Positions 60,001 to 64,000 of a DNA stretch of 64,000 nucleotides are shown here, one piece after another. The notes beneath the pieces are model-generated. The model had not been told where the DNA came from and made no database searches. It saw only the letters and a program-made list of their open reading frames with translations. The position numbers and the translations under genes are program-made. The stretch lies in contig CAWCIY010000002.1 in assembly GCA_963795715.1 (NCBI GenBank), positions 1,116,001 through 1,180,000 of the forward strand, read 5' to 3'. The stretch comes from JAFEDN01 sp963795715. Lineage in GTDB: Bacteria; Pseudomonadota; Gammaproteobacteria; Coxiellales; Coxiellaceae. Position 1 is the stretch's first letter. The number at the start of each line of letters is the position of its first letter.

Positions 60001-60608
60001 GCACCGTAGGTCTACCAGTCCCCGGCACTTGTTTTCGAATTGTAGATCCTATGACTCTTGAAGATTTGCCATTAGGTGCAGAAGGTATGGTGTTAATCGG
60101 CGGCCCTCAAGTAATGAAAGGCTATCTAAAAAACCCTGAAAAAACTCTACAGGTTTTAAATAAACAAGATGACATCGATTGGTATGTTACTGGAGATAAA
60201 GGAAAATTAGATGAAGAGGGTTTTTTAATTATCGTGGATCGTTATTCTCGTTTTGCTAAAATTGGGGGTGAGATGATTAGCTTGAGTTTGGTGGAGCAAA
60301 CCATTAGAGAAATATTAGATATTGAAAGTTTAGATTTAATGGTAATCTCTTTGCCAGACGATAAAAAAGGGGAAGCATTAATTTTGCTTTATCAAGCGCA
60401 AATAACTCCGGACGAATTATTAGCGAAATTACGTGCTGCTAAAATCCCACCGCTCATAATTCCCAGCGACTGCTTCGCTGTTGCCGAATTACCTAAATTA
60501 GGTAGCGGAAAAAGCGATTATAGCGCCGCGAAGCAGTTGGCTAGCAAATTGCTTTCAAATTCAAATATATTACATGCTGGGGTCAACCCAAACATAATAG
60601 GGAATTGA
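57096..60608 (+). CDS. aas: LplT-Aas fusion: lysophospholipid transporter, acyltransferase and acyl-ACP synthetase
   Basis: A 1170-aa membrane enzyme with three parts. Residues 1-420 are an MFS transporter of the LplT type (12 hydrophobic segments). Residues about 425-610 are a PlsC acyltransferase with the HX4D motif GNHTSFLDW near 453 and LFPEGYIS near 525. Residues about 625-1150 are an AMP-binding synthetase with P-loop FSSGSEGKPKGVELTHRN near 795, GYGATEVAPV near 937, TGDKGKLDEEG near 1032 and a C-terminal Lys in GSGKSDY. It imports and reacylates 2-lysophospholipids with ACP-bound acyl groups. E. coli encodes the transporter separately. Its last 39 bp overlap the convergent 624-aa gene. 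Confidence 0.93.
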   Translation: MKISKINGFTPYLAIVFFNAFVDLGHKILIQNTLYRTLNASQFTTWSAIINALILIPYILLFTPSGFVADYFSKTKVLRVTALAVIPATILITVCYFLGLFWCAFSLTLLLAIQSAFNSPAKYGFIKEIFGKDNIAEANGLVQTVAIIAILAGTFAFTLLFTFFLSHKGFTHSTPATAAQLLKAFAPCGFLLIIAASAEAWLTFLLPIKPPADAGSNYLLRNYFTGKNLHGNLKSLNGNSVILTCIFGLSLFWGINQVLLASYGAYLKEFVTSASEIYINGALAIGGIGIFFGAFYAGRISRGFIETGVIPIAAVGMSLGLLLLAFITNKTSILLLFFGYGFFGGLLIVPLNALIQYHAQSKNLGTVLASNNFVQNIFMLAFLILTVVGANAGLNSRMSLIILFLLALIGSIYALKRLPQSLVRYLIFFFVSKFYKVKVEGLNNLPSSGGVLLLGNHTSFLDWALLQIACPRPLHFVIDRQFYETWYLKLFLKAAGAIPISKGGSKGAIEAIENALKSGQVVALFPEGYISRNGQLGTFQKGFEKAVAGTNAVIVPFYIHGLWGTMVSYATRQYKTTSGRHFRTISVSYGPSLPAEATAATVKQAVFNLSIKAWQNYSDTLKSTAVEWLRRAKSKGAELAIADSSGKKISNQQLIALVWYLIAELKSNLKTESNIGILLPPGIGGAATNLMVWGLNKTAVNLNYTAGKNAIIQACEQAEIKIVISSRLFLNRLSKKGFASEEILADKQVFYLEDLLQKSKFAIFSRLILSKILPFSLLKYFVLSSGQSIHHVGVILFSSGSEGKPKGVELTHRNLLINAKQVSSIANIETKDVILSCLPLFHAFGLTVTTILPLVEGIPMACHPDPRDAVEIGKLVFNYQVSFMAATSTFLNFYCRNHRLHPLLFKSLRLVIAGAEKLSPQVRDAFKQKFGIDVFEGYGATEVAPVASTNLNDIINPDDLHLHVSNKIGTVGLPVPGTCFRIVDPMTLEDLPLGAEGMVLIGGPQVMKGYLKNPEKTLQVLNKQDDIDWYVTGDKGKLDEEGFLIIVDRYSRFAKIGGEMISLSLVEQTIREILDIESLDLMVISLPDDKKGEALILLYQAQITPDELLAKLRAAKIPPLIIPSDCFAVAELPKLGSGKSDYSAAKQLASKLLSNSNILHAGVNPNIIGN

Positions 60609-62444
60609 TAGTTTCTCAGCTAAAGATATATTTTGACTGACGTTGAAACTCTGACGCTGATGCGATTGAACGAATACTCTACTTCTACAGCTGAGGTCAC
60701 TTTGTAATGAATTTCTAAAAGAATCTAAAAATTCACAGGTGTTTCTTGCAAATTGTTCTATCACATCTTTATCTACTTTATTACCTAATACAGATTCTAA
60801 TAGATTCTGCATAATGTCTTTGGAAATGGCAGGCAGTTTGAATAAGTCTCGTAAAATCTCAGCAGCTTCTCCAACTTTTGGATTTAACTCGCATAAAGCT
60901 TGAGTGATCTCGTAGGTTCTTTTATATTCCTTAGGTGAAGTTAAAAACTCATGGATGGCTTTATCTTGTGCCACTTTGCTTTCTTTTAGCTGCACTTTAA
61001 GTAATTTAATTTCTCTTGTAGCTGGACTTTCCACACCGCCAAACAAGCCTTTCATTGTTTGCAAAGTTTCTTTTTTGTGAATTCCGTCTACTTTTTTTGG
61101 TACTTGAGCTATTTTTTCTTCTTTCTCTTCATCTTCCGTATTCATTGACTTTTCTGACTCTTTCTCCTCAAGTAGCATATTCATTAACTCTTTTATTACA
61201 TTCTCTTTAGCTTGCACACGCAGTAAATTATCTATTTCTTTTCCTACATCATGGGCATATTCTCTTTGAATTAATCTGGCTGACATTTCGGCATGAATAC
61301 ATTTGTCAAACGTTTCCACGAGGTTTATAAAGCAATCCAAGTATTCACTGTCTGATAATATAATTTCACGTAAATAACCGCCGGCGCTGGCGAGGCAATT
61401 AGTAGCGCTAACCCCTGTCAAAATAAAAGGGATCGCTGCAGCAACCGGAGGAAAAAAGCAAGCTAAAACACCTAAAGTTGCGGCTGCACCGATTTTAGCA
61501 GCCAGAAGTAAATAAAACTGAGTGAGTTTTTTCTTCTGCGCGGCTTCATCAATTGAATTCCCAAGTTGAACTGCGCTAACGACAGAAGATTGGGATGTAA
61601 TGATTGTCTGCGCAATATCTGAGATTTCGCCAATTGGAGTCACTCCTGAAAGTATTGCCTGCATCAGATCACATACTTCCTTAGGAGTTGTTTCCACCGT
61701 AGGCAAATCAAGGCTTCGTTGTGCTACTATTTTAGAAATTAGATTACGACAATCTTCAGCAGTAATTATTTTAATGGGACCTTTGGTTTCAAGGTAAGTG
61801 TCACCCGCATGAATTCTAGCAATCTGGGAAAATTCTTCGATTTTTTTTCTGATTGTTTCTTGTATTAAACCATCATTTATCACTAAATTTATTTCCTTTT
61901 CTTCCGTTTCAGCAGCTAGCTTCTCAATTTCCTTCATTAAAGTCACGAGTTTATCTAATTTATTTATTACAAGATGGTAGTTTCTAGGTAAATATTTATC
62001 AAAATCTTCTTTTAACTTCTCGGCTCTAGCAACAAAAGTATCCGTCGCTAGTTTTATAGAAGTGTGAAATTCAAAGGAACTAACAGGTTTTTTTTCAAAA
62101 TCGTTAAGTTCTTGATGTATTTGTTGTGTAGTCGCTTGAATACCTAAAAAATCTTGGGAATGTCCTTTAAGGCCGTGCAACATGCCAATAAGTGAGACCG
62201 CATAAAATTGCAGTTCTTCTTGTTTAGAGGCTTTCAACAGTAAATCTACCATTTCTATTAAAATACTTTCTCCCATTTTACCCAAGGGGAAATCAGAGGA
62301 GAAAGAAAATGATTGAAAATATTGCTTAAGGTTTTCTTTTAAGAGTTTATTAAGATTTATCAATTCTTTGGAAGGTTCATTTTTTACTTTAGATTTTGCG
62401 TCAAGAACAATGAAAGAAAGAGATGCTATTAACCCCTGATTCAT
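60570..62444 (-). CDS. Large protein of unknown function with a central membrane hairpin
   Basis: A 624-aa protein with no recognised family. Residues 1-300 are mainly helical and Lys/Glu-rich (for example LVTLMKEIEKLAAETEEKEINLVI). Around 300-355 two hydrophobic stretches (KIGAAATLGVLACFFPPVAAAIPFILTGVSATNCL) could form a membrane hairpin. Residues 400-480 are highly charged. There is no signal peptide. Size, composition and lone position are like those of translocated effectors of intracellular gammaproteobacteria, but no diagnostic motif supports that. It overlaps the aas 3' end by 39 bp. It is followed upstream by the BPL_N gene in the same direction, 59 bp away. Confidence 0.65.
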   Translation of the reverse strand: MNQGLIASLSFIVLDAKSKVKNEPSKELINLNKLLKENLKQYFQSFSFSSDFPLGKMGESILIEMVDLLLKASKQEELQFYAVSLIGMLHGLKGHSQDFLGIQATTQQIHQELNDFEKKPVSSFEFHTSIKLATDTFVARAEKLKEDFDKYLPRNYHLVINKLDKLVTLMKEIEKLAAETEEKEINLVINDGLIQETIRKKIEEFSQIARIHAGDTYLETKGPIKIITAEDCRNLISKIVAQRSLDLPTVETTPKEVCDLMQAILSGVTPIGEISDIAQTIITSQSSVVSAVQLGNSIDEAAQKKKLTQFYLLLAAKIGAAATLGVLACFFPPVAAAIPFILTGVSATNCLASAGGYLREIILSDSEYLDCFINLVETFDKCIHAEMSARLIQREYAHDVGKEIDNLLRVQAKENVIKELMNMLLEEKESEKSMNTEDEEKEEKIAQVPKKVDGIHKKETLQTMKGLFGGVESPATREIKLLKVQLKESKVAQDKAIHEFLTSPKEYKRTYEITQALCELNPKVGEAAEILRDLFKLPAISKDIMQNLLESVLGNKVDKDVIEQFARNTCEFLDSFRNSLQSDLSCRSRVFVQSHQRQSFNVSQNISLAEKLSIPYYVWVDPSM

Positions 62445-62503
62445 ATTTACCCCAGTTATTTTTGTAATTTTGTTACACTGGGCTATATTTTATATTGTAT
62501 TTA

Positions 62504-63254
62504 TTAAGCTAATATTAAATGAGGAAGAGATAATTGATAACTAGGATGTAAAAATATGTCTAATCTTTTTAGAATAGCTGCAAAAAAACTAAGATGAAGC
62601 GCCTGATTCTTACTATATTCAATATGGACTCCGGACAGAATGGCCTTTCCAGCGCCAACGATACATTCTACAATAGCTACAGGTTGATCTTGAATGTCAT
62701 GATATCTTGCTAAGACCTCTATATTTGCATCAGTGTCATGGCCATGAAAGAAGCAACCGCCATTAAAATATACTTGTAAAAAATATTCGATTTTCTCAAC
62801 TGTTTTAAAACTAATAAGAGCTGACTGCGCACCCGATTCATCTTGGTATTGAAATTTTCCCAAACCGTAAGCAGGCCCTTCAGCTATGCCAGAATAAAAA
62901 TTGAGTGGGCCGGTGTCATAAATTTCTAAATCATTTCCCCGTTCAAAAATGGTTTGAGCAGCACCGTAATAGCCTCCAGCACATAATCCTAAATATTTAC
63001 CTCCTGAACGGACATATTCGACAATTTTTTGATTACCTCCTGCCGCAAGATTCTGATAATGTGGTCTAGCTCTACCGCCGGGGATCACTAACAAAGCGGT
63101 AGATGCTTCCCAGTTATCATGATTTAGGTAATCGCTGGACGTGCTTGATGCTATATCGAGCGTCCACCACTGCTAATAAACTCTTATAAAGTTCATTTAC
63201 ACTGGTTGCACCGGTGCTTTCAGCATCATTGTCATAAATTAAAATATTAAACAC
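62504..63254 (-). pseudogene. BPL_N-type glutamine-amidotransferase-like gene with a frameshift
   Basis: The large downstream frame (from a TTG at 63094) has VIPGGRARPHYQNL, GGKYLGLCAGGYYGA (nucleophile Cys) and GPLNFYSGIAEGPAYG, the biotin-protein-ligase N-terminal-like (BPL_N) family. The missing N terminus is present in another frame from GTG 63254: FNILIYDNDAESTGATSVNELYKSLL ... HVQRLP. The two join at CCTAAATCATG near 63130 by adding one base, giving NHDNWEASTALLVIPGG. The complete product would be about 250 aa, normal for the family. The GTG overlaps the stop of the upstream gene (TAGTG), so it is part of an operon. Enzymatic role is unknown. Confidence 0.75.
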
Positions 63255-63694
63255 TAAATATAGTTGATTACCTCCAGCCTTAAGCTACTGTCTTTTGCAT
63301 TCAACCTTTCAATTAAAGCTTCTAATCTACTTTGTAGAGCGCTTTTGGTTTGACTATTGCCGTTAAATGCAGCCGCAAACCAATTTCGAAATGCTGCAGC
63401 GCCCCCTTCAACAATTCTATTTGAGTGACAACCTGCTGCAATTCCTACAGCGAGCCCTAGCTGTGCCTTTAATATTCTGTAAGCAGCAACAGGATTTTTA
63501 GATTCTGCAGCTGTGGATATTTCGATCGACATCCTCTCAATTAAATCTTTTTTGGTTTGATCTGTGGTCCCGTCGGCGCGAGGAGCAATATTTTTATTAT
63601 ATTCTGCCTTAATTTCTAAAATCAAATTTGTGGCTAATGAATTGGGATCTTGAATAGTAGTTGACTTGCTTTCAAAAACAGAGAATCTTTTCAT
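63254..63694 (-). CDS. Small hypothetical protein (146 aa)
   Basis: A soluble helical protein with an AAGGAGTTAAGGAA Shine-Dalgarno region before the ATG. The middle (AAYRILKAQLGLAVGIAAGCHSNRIVEGGAAAFRNWFAAAF) is Ala-rich and amphipathic. No family is recognised. It heads the operon with the BPL_N gene (1-base overlap of stop and GTG), so the two may share a function. Confidence 0.6.
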   Translation of the reverse strand: MKRFSVFESKSTTIQDPNSLATNLILEIKAEYNKNIAPRADGTTDQTKKDLIERMSIEISTAAESKNPVAAYRILKAQLGLAVGIAAGCHSNRIVEGGAAAFRNWFAAAFNGNSQTKSALQSRLEALIERLNAKDSSLRLEVINYI

Positions 63695-63778
63695 TTCCTT
63701 AACTCCTTTTGTTAAACAATTCCAAAAATAATAATATTTATAAATTAAGGAAATATTAAAGAATGTAAAAAAGAAGCA

Positions 63779-63797
63779 GTCCAGCTCTGTACTGGAC
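63779..63797. terminator. Hairpin after the transposase fragment
   Basis: GTCCAG (63779-63784) and CTGGAC (63792-63797) form a stem, extendable by a GC pair across a single A on each side, followed by TTTTCT in the plus direction. It lies between the minus-strand transposase stop and the next minus-strand gene. Confidence 0.5.
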
Positions 63798-63804
63798 AGC
63801 TTTT

Positions 63805-64000
63805 CTAAGCATGAACATGCTCCATGGGGTGATCAAGATTAAGAGGTGTCAAAAGTGAAAGGATTTTCCTAAAAATAGGTATTTTTTTAGTAGGTTGAAG
63901 CAGAAGGTCCCTGATACAATCAAGGCCATAACGAAAGAAACTATATTGAGGACGATGACTATCGCGATGCTTTTTAAAGCGAATAGGCCTTTGCTGAGCG
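63805..64000 (-). CDS. Transposase C-terminal fragment, probably IS4-like (continues past window)
   Basis: The frame from the window edge to the stop at 63805 encodes RPIRFKKHRDSHRPQYSFFRYGLDCIRDLLLQPTKK and 27 more residues. The YSFFRYGLD segment is what I remember from C termini of IS4-type transposases. The rest lies beyond the window, so family and integrity cannot be judged. Its relation to the CAGCAATTCCC MITE family is open: no such terminus is visible at its 3' side. Confidence 0.5.
   Translation of the reverse strand, partial: AQQRPIRFKKHRDSHRPQYSFFRYGLDCIRDLLLQPTKKIPIFRKILSLLTPLNLDHPMEHVHA

Overview
The window looks like the chromosome of a low-GC (about 40% by eye) gammaproteobacterium. 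The gene repertoire (a LplT-Aas fusion, a complete Imp-type T6SS, IS110/IS1111 elements, many broken genes and large proteins of unknown function) fits a Legionellales or Coxiella-like lineage. That placement is inference; no rRNA or other phylogenetic marker is present.

Layout. 0.1-1.1 kb: a redoxin and Ohr pair. 1.3-1.9 kb: an AmiD-like amidase on the minus strand. 2.1-7.2 kb: a phosphate-starvation block, pstSCAB followed by an OprD-type porin. Each of its two transcription units starts with a PhoB box placed 10 bp before a -10 element; pstA carries a 1-nt frameshift near its start. 7.3-44.0 kb: a type VI secretion locus in several pieces. tssF (coupled to an HDAC-like gene) is followed by an effector island: two paralogous exported proteins, a GHSLG lipase, VgrG, a PAAR protein with a C-terminal extension, a SleB-like wall hydrolase and its exported partner. 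After a GNAT-like gene come tssE, tagJ and a second TssC-like gene, divergent from hcp. An accessory stretch with insertion elements, patatin/TetR, VapBC and a HAD protein follows. Then tssH-tssG-tssC-tssB are read leftward and tssA-(unknown)-tssJ-tssK-tssL-tssM rightward. All thirteen core tss genes plus PAAR and TagJ are present. 44-49 kb: a dehydrogenase remnant, a POT peptide transporter, a CBS protein, a ferritin-like protein and two MDR oxidoreductases. 50.0-55.4 kb: a group IIB intron whose maturase gene is split by a decayed serine-recombinase element. 55.6-64 kb: an Rpn nuclease, a YbgC-like thioesterase, the Aas fusion, a 624-aa protein of unknown function, a frameshifted BPL_N gene, a small unknown protein and the 3' end of a transposase.

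The most striking structure is a set of nested mobile elements. A family of roughly 0.2-kb MITE-like repeats has CAGCAATTCCC termini and leaves 9-bp target duplications; three near-complete copies, one 51-bp copy and one degenerate copy are visible. Two of the near-complete copies are interrupted at the same position in their right terminal repeat by nearly identical IS110/IS1111-type elements, and the third by an IS66-type element. The noncoding right end of the IS110 element can fold into an internal loop whose strands carry a 9-mer complementary to the MITE terminus and a 9-mer equal to the predicted circular IS junction. That is what a bridge/seek guide RNA aimed at a MITE terminus would look like. 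Each IS110 copy also hides its transposase Shine-Dalgarno inside a perfect 15-bp hairpin.

Single-base frameshifts recur (pstA, the Tai4-like gene, the serine recombinase three times, its small neighbour, the BPL_N gene). They indicate gene decay or, alternatively, residual indel errors in the assembly.
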